Positions 33,442 to 42,924 of a stretch of DNA of 64,000 nucleotides are shown here, piece after piece. The stretch covers positions 124,001 through 188,000 of the forward strand of contig NZ_CP182493.1 in NCBI RefSeq assembly GCF_052056295.1. The letters run 5' to 3'. How positions within the stretch are numbered: the stretch's first letter is position 1; every line of letters starts with the position of its first letter. The notes beneath the pieces are model-generated. The model did not search any database. It was not told the DNA's origin and saw only the letters and a list, made by a program, of their open reading frames with translations. The stretch is from Catenovulum sp052056295 (lineage in GTDB: Bacteria; Pseudomonadota; Gammaproteobacteria; Enterobacterales; Alteromonadaceae). The translations under genes were made by a program, and so were the position numbers.

Positions 33442-35541
33442 TTATATGTCCTCGATAGTGAATTTAATTTGAAAACTACGCCCTTGAGCAGGGCGATTAG
33501 CTAAATCTAGATATTGTTTATCGAATAGATTTAAAACCGACAAACTGGCTGAATAGTTACGTTTATTCCAATGGATACTTAGATCTGTGACTTTTTGACT
33601 CGCAGGTTCTCCTTTAGGGTTTAACGGCCTGTTGGGCTCAATGAGATTTGTGCGGTTATAGTACAAATCGGAATTGTGTACCGTATCTAAACGCGCCTTC
33701 AATTGCTCGCTGATTTGATAACTAAGCCCTAGTTGCAATTGGTTGTGGTAAATAGCTGGAACCTTCTTGTGGTTGTATGCGTCAGTGTCTGATTCAGTTA
33801 AGCTATCCATCAAATGTAGGCTCGTCATGGCTGTTAACTTAGTCGATATTTGCCAATCGAATTGACCTTCAAAACCGATGATGGTCGCGTCACTGACATT
33901 AGTGTACCTGCCAATTCCACTTGAGTTGTAAGTTACAACAATGGCGTTTTCAAGTTGGCGACGATAAAAATTCGATTGCCAATTAAACTGGCTAAACCTT
34001 TGTTGCAAGCTTAATGACGCACTAATCGCTTGCTCTGGTAACAAATCGTCATTACCGGTTAATAAACCTCTGTCACCAAACTGCTCGAACAAAGTCGGCA
34101 TTCGTGTGCCTTGACTAAAATTGCCGGATACAACCAAGTTTTGCTTAAATACAGTTAAACTTGAATTCACCAGTCCAACTTCAAAGGTAAAGTTTGTATG
34201 GTTTAATTTTTTATCACTAAAATGATCTGTATTATCACTAACTGGTTGTTTTATTTCGTTACTATTAGTTTGTTGTTGATGATTAAATAATAAATGCCAC
34301 GCAGTTGTCGCTGAATCATTCTTCCATTCAAATCTACTTCCTAGCTCAAAGGTGTTTTGGTTAGCAATCACATCACAAGCGCTAATGCCATTACATAAAC
34401 TTTGCTCGTCAGTTAAATAGGAGTGTGACTCAAACTCTTGTTTGTTTAGTTTTAAGTATGGGGTGGCACTTAAGTTTGCTAACAGTGCAGATAAGTTGAC
34501 TTCAGCAGTAAAATTAACCGCGTAGTTATCGTCGTAGTAATAATATTTACGATCAATATCAGGCTGAGTTGTGTCAGCATGTTTTCGTTTGTCGTGAAAA
34601 ACTTCATCCTTAGTTTGGTAATAACTTTCAATTTCCAAGCTATCAAACCAATTGCCGCCGATCAGCCAATCGTCTGTTACTGCTAGACGTTTAGTAACAG
34701 AGCTTAAACTTGTTTTATTTGTAGCTAGATTAAACTGATAATTAGGGATGCTTTTATCTTGTTCACCATATTGCAACGAGGCTTTAACTTTGTGACTGCC
34801 GACAACAAAACTATCGTTTAAATATAAACTGACTTTTTTAAACTGATTGTTGCGAGACTTTTCTATACCAGACACAGCGACATCTAGTTCATCAGCGTCC
34901 TTGTCATAAATAGATTCCACTAAGTACTCATAATCATTATCAGAGTAGGTGTAAGATAAATTACCACTAACTTGATGACCTGCAACATTATGGCTAACCA
35001 AAGCACTGAACTGCTCATAACCAAATGAACCAATTCCACCGGAAACACGAACTTGATTTTTAGTCGGGTCAAAAGTATTGATGCGAATAACACCGCCGAT
35101 TGGAGTGCTACCTGTGCCCAAGGCTTGGCTTTTTGAAACTTCAATGCTGTCTATTTGTTCCACTGGAAGTTGGTTTAAATCAAAACCACCAAACTGGCTA
35201 TCATTAATCAACTGGCCATCTATATACACTTGTACTTGTTTATTGGTAGAGCCGCGCACTGAAACTTCGGTTTGATTACCTAAACCAGCAACAGAGCGAA
35301 TTTGAATACCGTTTATTTTTTTTAAAACATCGGCCGCAGTTTGGCCTACTTCTAAAATGGCTTGGCGATCTATTTTTTGGTAATTGCCTGTAGCGTGAAG
35401 TTTTTGTTGTTCTACTTTAATGACTTCAATCGGGTTTTCTGTCGCTTGAATTGCAAAGCTAACGGGAAGACACGCAGCCAACAAACAAGCTGTTGTCCTA
35501 TTATAGATAGTGCCGACTTTATTGGCATTGCGAAAAAACAT
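33442..35541 (-). CDS. btuB: TonB-dependent cobalamin receptor (BtuB-like)
   Basis: 699 aa. Signal peptide (to about residue 30), TonB-box-like IEVIKVEQQ, plug domain (AADVLKKINGIQIRSVAG; VSVRGSTNKQVQVYIDGQ; LPVEQIDSIEVSKS), then a barrel ending LANRPAQGRSFQIKFTIEDI, where LANRPAQGR is the usual last-strand motif of BtuB-type receptors. The gene is preceded on the minus strand by a cobalamin riboswitch, so it imports vitamin B12 or another corrinoid. The symbol is by similarity of type and regulation; the protein is diverged from the enterobacterial one. Confidence 0.85.
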   Translation of the reverse strand: MFFRNANKVGTIYNRTTACLLAACLPVSFAIQATENPIEVIKVEQQKLHATGNYQKIDRQAILEVGQTAADVLKKINGIQIRSVAGLGNQTEVSVRGSTNKQVQVYIDGQLINDSQFGGFDLNQLPVEQIDSIEVSKSQALGTGSTPIGGVIRINTFDPTKNQVRVSGGIGSFGYEQFSALVSHNVAGHQVSGNLSYTYSDNDYEYLVESIYDKDADELDVAVSGIEKSRNNQFKKVSLYLNDSFVVGSHKVKASLQYGEQDKSIPNYQFNLATNKTSLSSVTKRLAVTDDWLIGGNWFDSLEIESYYQTKDEVFHDKRKHADTTQPDIDRKYYYYDDNYAVNFTAEVNLSALLANLSATPYLKLNKQEFESHSYLTDEQSLCNGISACDVIANQNTFELGSRFEWKNDSATTAWHLLFNHQQQTNSNEIKQPVSDNTDHFSDKKLNHTNFTFEVGLVNSSLTVFKQNLVVSGNFSQGTRMPTLFEQFGDRGLLTGNDDLLPEQAISASLSLQQRFSQFNWQSNFYRRQLENAIVVTYNSSGIGRYTNVSDATIIGFEGQFDWQISTKLTAMTSLHLMDSLTESDTDAYNHKKVPAIYHNQLQLGLSYQISEQLKARLDTVHNSDLYYNRTNLIEPNRPLNPKGEPASQKVTDLSIHWNKRNYSASLSVLNLFDKQYLDLANRPAQGRSFQIKFTIEDI

Positions 35542-35639
35542 GAAAACCTCTGCAGCTGAACAATAGCAGAGAAAGGTGAGGGCATTGCAGTATTATCCTT
35601 ACTGCATAAATAGTAGAAATATTCCGTTTCCCTAGACAG

Positions 35640-36136
35640 CCCACCGCTCTCTGGTTATAGCAAAAATAGGCCGGTATCCGGGCTGACAATGCGATAGAAA
35701 TACATCTACCTGTAATTAATCCCTTCCCATACTATATATACCCAAGCTACTTGAAGATGCATGTTTCAGAGCTCTCACAGCGTTTTTAGTACAAGGCATG
35801 TTAATGAAGGAATGTTGGCTCCTTTCAAATTAACATAACGCAGTAATAGAAACGCTGTGAAGCTCCCGAAGGGCAAGGCTAAAAAGCATTTATACTGCGT
35901 TATTGATTTTGAAAAGGGATAACCATTATCTTCAATCAATGCCTTGTCTAAATGCTTTTTATTTCTTGCTGAAATCTCGCACCTTCAAGTAGCTTGGGTA
36001 TACAATACAGTGGATTGATTAATTACTCATTGCTCACCGTTGCGGGGGCAGCGTTGGACTCATCTCTAAGATTCACCAAACTTCCCGTTTAACTTAAGGT
36101 TATATTAGAAAAACCAATAAACCTCGAGCACCTAAA
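35640..36136 (-). promoter_or_regulatory. Cobalamin riboswitch, interrupted by a structured repeat
   Basis: Reading the minus strand: GGTGCTCGAGG near the 5' end, GGGAAGTTTGGTGAATC, then the B12-box core GCTGCCCCCGCAACGGTGAG, CCACTGT, [266-bp repeat 35737-36002], ATGGGAAGGG, and the 3' conserved GCCCGGATACCGGCC. A GC-rich stem around CCAGAGAGCGGTGGGC follows and may be part of the expression platform. Without the insert the RNA would be about 230 nt, a normal size. It controls the BtuB-like receptor and the lipoprotein. The insert lies between the CCACTG and GGGAAGG segments, which flank a variable peripheral loop in this class. Confidence 0.88.
35737..36002. repeat. Structured non-coding repeat element, copy 2
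   Basis: 266 bp with 24-bp end repeats (core ACCCAAGCTACTTGAAG and its complement, one mismatch). Arms: 35769-35785 with 35850-35865 (one bulged C, where copy 1 has a bulged A), inner stem 35798-35805/35829-35836; second arm 35881-35892 with 35949-35960, inner stem 35902-35908/35934-35940. The P3 loop shares 20 of 23 bases with copy 1 and the CTAAAA/CTAAATG flanks are also kept, while the helices differ in sequence but still pair. It lies inside the cobalamin riboswitch. Confidence 0.85.
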
Positions 36137-36345
36137 TTTGTCGCGCACTCTAATCATTTTGTTGTAATAGGTCAAATTTATTTGCTTATAGAGAACGCAC
36201 GGCATGCATATATATTCACAATATATAAATATATACCCATTAAATTGCCATTTTTTTGCATGAAAAGTGTTAACTTCTAAAATAGTCGTGTATCATATTC
36301 GCACTTTTATTTTTTAACTTTTTCATCAACTAGGAAGCGATCTAC

Positions 36346-37542
36346 ATGTTTCAACATATGACTGCGTTACCACCAGATCCGTTATTAGGTATTGCTGTAG
36401 CATTTCGTGCGGATTCTAACCCTAAAAAGGTAGACTTAGGTGTAGGTGTTTACAAAACTGAAGATGGTAAAACACCAATTTTAACTTCAGTGCAAAAAGC
36501 GTTACAAACCTTATTAAATACTGAAGATTCTAAGTCGTACATTCAAGCTCGTGGTAATCAAGCTTTCTTAGATGGTATGGAAAAGCTTGTTTTTGGTGCT
36601 GACAATGCATTATTAGCATCTGGTCGTGTAGAAAGTTTACAAGCGCCAGGTGGTACTGGCTCTTTACGTATTGGTTTTGAATTAATCAAACGTGGTAACC
36701 CGAATGCAAAAATTTGGGTAAGTTCACCAACTTGGGCAAACCATGTCGCTTTAATTAAAGCAACAGGTTTAGAAGTTGCTGAATATCCTTATTACGACAA
36801 AACAAACAATCAGTTAAAAGCTGATGAAATGTTAGAAACTTTGGCGCAATTAGGCCCTAACGACGTTGTGTTATTGCACGGTTGTTGTCATAACCCAACA
36901 GGTGAAGATTTAACGCCTGAGTTATGGACTAAGATTTCTGATTTAGCTGTAGAGAAAGGTTTTGTACCTTTTGTTGATATTGCATACCAAGGTTTTGGTG
37001 TTGATTTAGAATCAGACGTTGCTGGTGTTCGTGAATTATTAAGCAAAGTTCCAGAAGCATTAATTGCGACTTCTTGTTCTAAAAACTTTGGTTTATACCG
37101 TGAACGTACTGGTATTTTAACTAGCGTGAGCGAAAGCCCTGTATTAGCGGGTGCTGCTTTGTCACACATGTTAAATATCGCACGTGAAATTTACTCTATG
37201 CCTCCTTCATACGGCGGTGCTGCAGTTGGTATTTTATTAGCTGACGAAGCATTAACTGCTGAATGGAAAGCTGAATTAGCTGATATGTGTGCTCGCATGA
37301 TCGACTTACGTGCATTGTTAGTAAATAAAATCCATGAGCGTGGTGTTGAAGAAGACTTCAGCTTTATCAATCGTCAAAAAGGTATGTTCACTTTCTTGGG
37401 TATTACCCCAGAGCAAGTGCAATCAATTCGTGACGAATACGCAATTTACATGGCTGGTAGTAGCCGTATCAACATTGCAGGTGTTTCATCTAGCAATGTA
37501 GATTATTTAGCGGATGCAGTTGCAGCTACTTTGAAAAAGTAA
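36346..37542 (+). CDS. Aspartate/aromatic amino acid aminotransferase (class I)
   Basis: 398 aa, full length for the AspC/TyrB family. Motifs: N-terminal DPLLGIAVAFRADSNPKKVDLGVGVYK, HGCCHNPTG (PLP-contact asparagine and substrate loop), VDIAYQGFG, and the PLP lysine in SCSKNFGLYRERTG; a C-terminal arginine in AGSSRINIAGV fits the substrate-carboxylate site. It transfers amino groups between glutamate and oxaloacetate or aromatic keto acids. Similarity alone cannot choose between AspC and TyrB. Monocistronic, with a good terminator after it. Confidence 0.92.
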   Translation: MFQHMTALPPDPLLGIAVAFRADSNPKKVDLGVGVYKTEDGKTPILTSVQKALQTLLNTEDSKSYIQARGNQAFLDGMEKLVFGADNALLASGRVESLQAPGGTGSLRIGFELIKRGNPNAKIWVSSPTWANHVALIKATGLEVAEYPYYDKTNNQLKADEMLETLAQLGPNDVVLLHGCCHNPTGEDLTPELWTKISDLAVEKGFVPFVDIAYQGFGVDLESDVAGVRELLSKVPEALIATSCSKNFGLYRERTGILTSVSESPVLAGAALSHMLNIAREIYSMPPSYGGAAVGILLADEALTAEWKAELADMCARMIDLRALLVNKIHERGVEEDFSFINRQKGMFTFLGITPEQVQSIRDEYAIYMAGSSRINIAGVSSSNVDYLADAVAATLKK

Positions 37543-37583
37543 GCGACTCAATTTGTAGCTTAAACTACAAACTGCACCTAAGA

Positions 37584-37618
37584 AAAACCAGATAGTTTTT
37601 AATTATCTGGTTTTTTTG
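37584..37618 (+). terminator. Rho-independent terminator of the aminotransferase gene
   Basis: Stem AAACCAGATA / TATCTGGTTT with an A/T loop and a run of seven T, about 45 bases after the stop. Confidence 0.9.
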
Positions 37619-37681
37619 TATCTAAAATTCGGGCACACTTAGCTCATTAATTTTAGCCAACAAAAACAACAAGGATTTTCT

Positions 37682-38266
37682 GTGCTAAAGATAAAAATTA
37701 TATTTGTTCTCAGCTTACTCATTTCGGTTACAGCTTGTAGTACGCGTGAGGCGGGCAAACAATTTGCCGGTTCAACCGAACAAAGATTAGTCACATATAG
37801 TATTAATCAAATTGCCGAAGATTTTGCCAAAGAGCCATTAGAAGAAATCACCAATCAAACTATCCGCTTGCAAAGTCACTTTGTTATTCAAAATCAAGTT
37901 GTGGATTATGCAAACGCGCGTATTCAAAACCAATTAACCGAAACTTTTGGAACTAAGTTTGTAGCCAACGATCAGCTATTTGATACTCCAACCAAATATA
38001 CGCTAAAACTGTTTTATACATCACTCGGCACAGACAGAGACAGCGCTGGTTTTTCGCTACCAATTATAGATTTAGCTGAACCAGAGCGTAGCACCTCTAT
38101 TAGCATACTTGCGGTGGATATGTATCATGGCATATCTGAATGCAATTATGTGTTAATCGACACAGAAACCAATCAAGTATTAAAGAAAGGTACACTAAAA
38201 GCCCGAGTTAAAACCGATAATTTCACCACACCTATTTTTAGTTTCCCAATATCAGATATAGATTAG
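37682..38266 (+). CDS. Lipoprotein of unknown function
   Basis: 194 aa from GTG 37682 (AAGGATTT upstream). Lipoprotein signal LISVTACSTRE (cysteine about 19). The mature part has mixed alpha/beta pattern, ending in two hydrophobic strands (ECNYVLIDTETNQVLKKGTLKA). No family recognised. It begins a short run of + strand genes (small frameshifted gene, glutaredoxin-MauE protein). Confidence 0.7.
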   Translation: MLKIKIIFVLSLLISVTACSTREAGKQFAGSTEQRLVTYSINQIAEDFAKEPLEEITNQTIRLQSHFVIQNQVVDYANARIQNQLTETFGTKFVANDQLFDTPTKYTLKLFYTSLGTDRDSAGFSLPIIDLAEPERSTSISILAVDMYHGISECNYVLIDTETNQVLKKGTLKARVKTDNFTTPIFSFPISDID

Positions 38267-38278
38267 TTGAGAAGAAGT

Positions 38279-38570
38279 ATGGACCAATATCAATTTCAAC
38301 AAGCCTGCTTTTGAACTATTTAGCAAAAGCAAACTCAATAAGTCTTCTCAACGGGACAAGGGCCGAGTTGAAGGCTTTATTTTTGCGGGTCAATCTCTAG
38401 GTTTAATCAGCCAACAGCAAGCAAGTGAGATAATGCAGCAAGCCCATTTGCAAGTATTTGGATTAACGATAGAAGAGAAGCAACTAGCAGATAAAAAACG
38501 ACGCTTAGCTTTAGAGAGTGAAGATGATAGTTATTTCGAAATACCTGCTATTGAGCGAATTAAGCAGTAA
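38279..38570 (+). pseudogene. Small gene with an apparent one-base frameshift after its start codon
   Basis: From 38283 a frame of about 95 codons runs to TAA 38570 (residues include NKPAFELFSK, GRVEGFIFAGQSLGLIS, QASEIMQQAHLQVFGLTIEE and a C-terminal EIPAIERIKQ), with convincing amino-acid use but no usual start codon. The only well-placed ATG (38279, after GAGAAGAAGT) is out of frame and stops after 11 codons. Removing one G of ATGGACC would give ATG ACC and restore one protein of about 97 aa. This may be a real mutation, a sequencing error, or a rare start. It fills the otherwise empty gap and sits 9 bases before the glutaredoxin gene. Confidence 0.55.
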
Positions 38571-38579
38571 GGTGAAACT

Positions 38580-39275
38580 ATGGCTTTTGATAGTGTAAAA
38601 GTATATCGCAAAAAGTTATGCCCATACGGCCAACATGCGGTTGACTTGCTACGCAAAAGAAACATTCAATTTGAAGATCATCTATTTGCCAATACCAACG
38701 AAGAGCAAGCTTTTAAAATTAATCACCAAGTGCAAACAACACCGCAGATATTTATAGATGGTGAACGTATTGGTGGTTATACAGATTTAGCGCAAAAATT
38801 ACAGGTTGCGCCGAAAACGACTAGTAACAAATCGACTAGCTATTGGCCAATTGCAACGGTTTTTTCTGTATGTTTGTTAATGGCAATAGCGACACAAACA
38901 GAGCTAAGAGGCTTTATGGGCTTTAGCTTGTGTGTGTTAGCTTGTTTAAAAATAATGGATTTGCCAGCCTTTATTAAAGGTTTTGTCCAATACGATTTAT
39001 TGGCAAAAAAGCAGCCTGTTTATGCAAAAGTTTATCCGCTTGCCGAGCTACTTGTTGGTTTATCTTTATTAGCTAAACAATTACCTATTGTATTTGGCAC
39101 TATTGCACTCGTAGTTGGTTTTATCGGCGCTATATCTATAGTGAAATCAGTTTATGTAGATAAGTTAAATTTGAATTGCGCATGTGTTGGCGGCAACAGC
39201 AAAGTGCCTTTGGGTTTTGTCAGTTTAACCGAAAACCTAGCTATGATTTTTATGGGAGCAATTATGTTGCTGTAG
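38580..39275 (+). CDS. Glutaredoxin-MauE fusion membrane protein
   Basis: 231 aa. Residues 5-78 form a glutaredoxin with active site CPYG (C14) and the TTPQIFIDGERIGGYTDL glutathione-site motif. Residues about 90-231 form a four-helix membrane domain of the MauE/DoxX type (IATVFSVCLLMAIATQ; YPLAELLVGLSLLA; IVFGTIALVVGFIGAIS; LTENLAMIFMGAIMLL) with a CxC pair (NCACVGG, about 200). Such fusions pass electrons or disulphides across the membrane; the partner is not known. RBS AAGGTG. Confidence 0.82.
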   Translation: MAFDSVKVYRKKLCPYGQHAVDLLRKRNIQFEDHLFANTNEEQAFKINHQVQTTPQIFIDGERIGGYTDLAQKLQVAPKTTSNKSTSYWPIATVFSVCLLMAIATQTELRGFMGFSLCVLACLKIMDLPAFIKGFVQYDLLAKKQPVYAKVYPLAELLVGLSLLAKQLPIVFGTIALVVGFIGAISIVKSVYVDKLNLNCACVGGNSKVPLGFVSLTENLAMIFMGAIMLL

Positions 39276-39340
39276 CCTAATAGTGCGCGCATTCTAGACT
39301 ATGTGTTATAACTATATATAGGTGTAAGTATCGTAAGAAA

Positions 39341-40390
39341 ATGATGGACACATTTAAACCTGCACAAACTTATAATCACAAAACAGCGCAATCAGCTGAT
39401 AGCACGCTCAATGCTATTACCGATATTATTGCCGAGGGTACATGGGATTGGAATGCCGATACAGGCATAGTAACCAGAAACCCTAGTTGGTATCGAATGC
39501 TCGGCTACGATGTAGGAGTATTTAGACCAGATGTTTTTACTTGGGAAAATATTATTCACCCAGATGATCTAACCCGAGTACTAACTCATTTTGAACAATA
39601 TACCCAAGGTCAAATTAACACCTATCAGATAGAATATCGCTGTAAAAAAGCCGATGGCAGTTACATTTGGATACGCGACCAAGGGAAAGTTATCGAGCGA
39701 GATGAAAACGGTGAAGCCACTCGTATGATTGGTGCACATTTAAATATAGACGAAATTAAATGTTTGCAGTCTAAACTGGCAGAAGCCCAAGCCTCTTTAC
39801 AATTACGAAAACAAAATAAATTAGATGTACTGTATCAGAAAAAATCAGACGAACTGGCCTGTCAAAATAGGTTGTTGGAAGAAAAAGTAAAAGAATTCGA
39901 ACACATATCTTTAACAGATCCACTAACTGATGTCGGTAATCGTAAATTTTTTGAGTACACTTTAAAAAAAGAATTAGCCCGAGCTGAGCGTTACCATTTT
40001 GATATATCGCTGGTGTTATTTGATGTCGACTTCTTCAAACAAGTAAATGATACATATGGACATAGCGAAGGAGACAAAATACTGCAAGTAATAGCTAAAA
40101 CCGTGTCTGTTAATATTCGCGAAGTAGATACGCTTGCCCGATGGGGTGGTGAAGAATTTGTTGTTATTTTGCCGGAATTAAATGAGCAGCAAGCTTATCA
40201 AGTTGCAGAAAAGCTTAGGCAGTTATTAAGCGAAATAGAACATTCTTGCCAAAAATGCGTGACTTGTAGTTTTGGCTTAGTCGTTTATCAAAAAGGGCAA
40301 AGCTCTGAGGAGCTATTTGTTTGCGCCGACAAAGCTCTTTATTTGGCTAAACAATCGGGTCGAAATAGGGTAGAGATGTACCAAAGATAG
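39341..40390 (+). CDS. PAS-GGDEF diguanylate cyclase
   Basis: 349 aa, soluble. A PAS_3-type sensor domain spans about residues 25-140 (EGTWDWNADTGIVTRNPSW; IIHPDDLTRVLTHF; KKADGSYIWIRDQGKVIE), then a coiled coil (about 145-190), then GGDEF (DPLTDVGNRKFFEYTL; LFDVDFFKQVNDTYGHSEGD; active site GGEEF near residue 269). The intact GGEEF predicts c-di-GMP synthesis from GTP. No RxxD inhibitory site was noted before the active site. A bidirectional terminator separates it from the convergent GH43 gene. Confidence 0.9.
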   Translation: MMDTFKPAQTYNHKTAQSADSTLNAITDIIAEGTWDWNADTGIVTRNPSWYRMLGYDVGVFRPDVFTWENIIHPDDLTRVLTHFEQYTQGQINTYQIEYRCKKADGSYIWIRDQGKVIERDENGEATRMIGAHLNIDEIKCLQSKLAEAQASLQLRKQNKLDVLYQKKSDELACQNRLLEEKVKEFEHISLTDPLTDVGNRKFFEYTLKKELARAERYHFDISLVLFDVDFFKQVNDTYGHSEGDKILQVIAKTVSVNIREVDTLARWGGEEFVVILPELNEQQAYQVAEKLRQLLSEIEHSCQKCVTCSFGLVVYQKGQSSEELFVCADKALYLAKQSGRNRVEMYQR

Positions 40391-40427
40391 ATAGTTCAGT
40401 TGTGCAGTTTCTAAACTGCACAACTAT
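40391..40427. terminator. Bidirectional terminator between GGDEF and GH43 genes
   Basis: Inverted repeat with core GTTGTGCAGTTT / AAACTGCACAAC flanked by complementary ATAGT / ACTAT ends, between two convergent genes. Confidence 0.8.
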
Positions 40428-40436
40428 ATTAAAAGT

Positions 40437-41387
40437 TTATTTAACGGCTTTTACACCTTCACTTGTTTGAATCACCTTTTTAATTGTACCGTCGTCGTTA
40501 TAGTACAAATAATCTATAGCCATAGAGCGACGGAAGCTACCACCAGTATTCGGATGTTGCATCATCCCCGTGTGGTAGAAGAAATAAGTTTTACCTTTGT
40601 AGTCGATAATGCCTTGGTGAATGGTATTGGAATTTTGTGCTCCTTCTGCGATCAACCCTTGATATTTCCACGGGCCTGTAATGCTTTTAGATGTTGAATA
40701 AGCGGTTTTTTCAGGAAAGCCAGTTGCGTACGACAAATAATATGTGTCACCACGTTTGTGGATCCATGGCGCTTCAGTAAAGCCTTTAACTTGCTCATCA
40801 GGTACAACGTGAATTGGTCCATCAAACTCAATCATATTGTCTTTTAATTTTGCGTAATAGGCTTTTTGGTTGCCCCAATATAACCAAGCTTGACCGTCGT
40901 CATCAATAAATGCTGCTGGGTCAATATCATCCCAGCTAATGTCGGTTGCTTTGGTCATATCATTGGTGACTAAAGCACTGCCACGAGCATCTTTAAATGG
41001 CCCTGTTGGGCTATCACTGACTGCAACACCTATGGCTTTACCTTTCACTGTTTTATGGCTGCTGGTGGTATACCAATAAAACTTGCCGTCTTTTTCAATT
41101 ACATGGCCAGCCCAAGCTGAACCTGACGACCATGAAAAATCTGTTGGTTTAAAAGGTGAACCGTGCGACTTCCAATTGACCATATCGGTAGATGAATACA
41201 CAAGCCACTCGTGCATTGTGTACCCTTCATCTGGTTTGGCTTCATCACGACCAACATAAACATATACAGTGTCGTTATGTACGATAGGGGCGGGATCAGC
41301 TGTGAATTTTTCGGTAATTGCAGGGTTAGCAGCAACAGCCGAAAAAGATAAACTTGCTAGCGCTATTGAGGTTAATAATTTCTTCAT
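40437..41387 (-). CDS. GH43 family secreted glycosidase
   Basis: 316 aa from ATG 41387 (MKKLLTSIALASLSFSAVA signal peptide); ATG 41399 is in frame four codons earlier. Five-bladed propeller of GH43: catalytic base D in TADPAPIV (about 31), pKa-modulating D in DDIDPAAFIDDDGQ (about 155), and acid E in GFTEAPWI (about 200). Members act on arabinose or xylose side chains (arabinofuranosidase, arabinanase or xylosidase). Single domain, no binding module. Transcribed alone, at the edge of the second carbohydrate region. Confidence 0.88.
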   Translation of the reverse strand: MKKLLTSIALASLSFSAVAANPAITEKFTADPAPIVHNDTVYVYVGRDEAKPDEGYTMHEWLVYSSTDMVNWKSHGSPFKPTDFSWSSGSAWAGHVIEKDGKFYWYTTSSHKTVKGKAIGVAVSDSPTGPFKDARGSALVTNDMTKATDISWDDIDPAAFIDDDGQAWLYWGNQKAYYAKLKDNMIEFDGPIHVVPDEQVKGFTEAPWIHKRGDTYYLSYATGFPEKTAYSTSKSITGPWKYQGLIAEGAQNSNTIHQGIIDYKGKTYFFYHTGMMQHPNTGGSFRRSMAIDYLYYNDDGTIKKVIQTSEGVKAVK

Positions 41388-41522
41388 TCTTATATCCATT
41401 AGATATTACTGTACGCTTGTATGTTAAGGTGAAGAGTTGACTAAGTAAACTTTTTGTAAATTAAATTTCGTAAAAATTATTCCTATCTATAATCAAGCTT
41501 ACACAAGACGTTGGATATTTTT

Positions 41523-42914
41523 ATGCCGCATTTGCACTCAAAATACATTGCATACAACAGGTTCGGTTATGGGATAAACCCCAACGATAAAAGCAAAATA
41601 GCTGATGTACAAAGCTGGTTAACTGCACAGCTTAAGCCCGTAAAGCTAGATGAAACTGTTTGGAATACCGAACTAGCTTACCAATATTACAAAAACTACC
41701 GTTTGCAAAAACAAGCAGAAAAAGAAGCGCGTGCGAATAAAAAACAAAATGTAGAGCAGCCCCAAGTAATGGGAATGCAAATGCAAGACGATGGAGATGC
41801 GTTAAAAAAGCAATTTAATCGCCAAGCAAAATTAGCCAGCTACTTGTCGGCCAAATATGCAATTGAGACAAACAATGGTTTACAAGCGCAATTGCTCGAC
41901 TTTTTCTCAAATCATTTCAGCGTCACCACTAATGGGTTTGCCATGCGAGCATTAGCACCATTGTTGGAAATAGAAGCGATTGCGCCACACTTAACCGGCA
42001 AGTTTGCTGATTTGTTATTGGCGGTTGAATCACACCCAGCCATGTTGATTTATTTAAATAACGAACAATCTATCGGCCCTGATTCTGCTTATGCAAAAAA
42101 GCGTAAAAATAAAGGCCTAAACGAAAACCTAGCGCGCGAAATTCTAGAATTACATACGTTAGGCGTTGATGGTGGTTACAGCCAACAAGATGTTATAGAG
42201 CTTGCTAAAGCGATAACAGGTTGGAGTGTTGCAAACCCATTAAAAGAAGATGCACAAGGTTTTGTTTATCGTGATAAATCCCATCAACCCGGTAGTCGCA
42301 CAGTACTTGGTAAAACATATAAACAAAAAGGCATGGAGCAGGGTAAAGCAATATTGCAAGATTTAGCTAATCATCCATCTTGCATTCATTTTATTTGTAC
42401 AAAATTAGTAAAGCGCTTTATTGCTGATGAAGCTGACACGGCAATTGTCGAAGAGATGAAAAAAGCTTGGCAGAAAAGCCAAGGTGATATTAAAACTGTG
42501 ATGGCCGCTCTAATTAATCATCCAAATAGTTGGCAACCAAAACAACAGAAGTTTAAAACACCACGCGAATTTTTAATTTCAAGTTATCGGCTTGGTAATG
42601 TGCCGTTTGAAGGTAAATACCAAAAAGCCTTTATTAATATGCTAGAAATGATGGGGCAACAGCCGTTTGCTGCTGGTTCTCCTGCAGGTTATAAAACTGA
42701 GCGCAACGCTTGGGATGGGCCGGATGCAATTTTAAATAGGATTGATTGGGCAAATGAATATGCCAAACAAGTTAAACAAGATCCGCTAGCGCTTGCTAAA
42801 GCTGCTATGGGGGAAAATTTGTCGGATAAAACCTATTTGTTTCTTAGCCGCGCGGAAAGTCGTCAACAAGCTTTGGCTATGTTGCTAATGAGCCCAGAGT
42901 TTCAATTTAAATAG
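41523..42914 (+). CDS. DUF1800 domain-containing protein
   Basis: 463 aa from ATG 41523 (an upstream in-frame TTG at 41511 is less likely). DUF1800 hallmarks: HSKYIAYNRFGYGIN near the start, LLDFFSNHFSV, ENLAREILELHTLGVDGGYSQQDV, LAKAITGWSV, and KFKTPREFLISSYR. Function is unknown; the family almost always pairs with DUF1501, as here (10-bp gap), and is often linked to the cell envelope. An internal Q/K-rich insert (about residues 65-95) is seen. Confidence 0.88.
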   Translation: MPHLHSKYIAYNRFGYGINPNDKSKIADVQSWLTAQLKPVKLDETVWNTELAYQYYKNYRLQKQAEKEARANKKQNVEQPQVMGMQMQDDGDALKKQFNRQAKLASYLSAKYAIETNNGLQAQLLDFFSNHFSVTTNGFAMRALAPLLEIEAIAPHLTGKFADLLLAVESHPAMLIYLNNEQSIGPDSAYAKKRKNKGLNENLAREILELHTLGVDGGYSQQDVIELAKAITGWSVANPLKEDAQGFVYRDKSHQPGSRTVLGKTYKQKGMEQGKAILQDLANHPSCIHFICTKLVKRFIADEADTAIVEEMKKAWQKSQGDIKTVMAALINHPNSWQPKQQKFKTPREFLISSYRLGNVPFEGKYQKAFINMLEMMGQQPFAAGSPAGYKTERNAWDGPDAILNRIDWANEYAKQVKQDPLALAKAAMGENLSDKTYLFLSRAESRQQALAMLLMSPEFQFK

Positions 42915-42924
42915 AGGCACAGTT

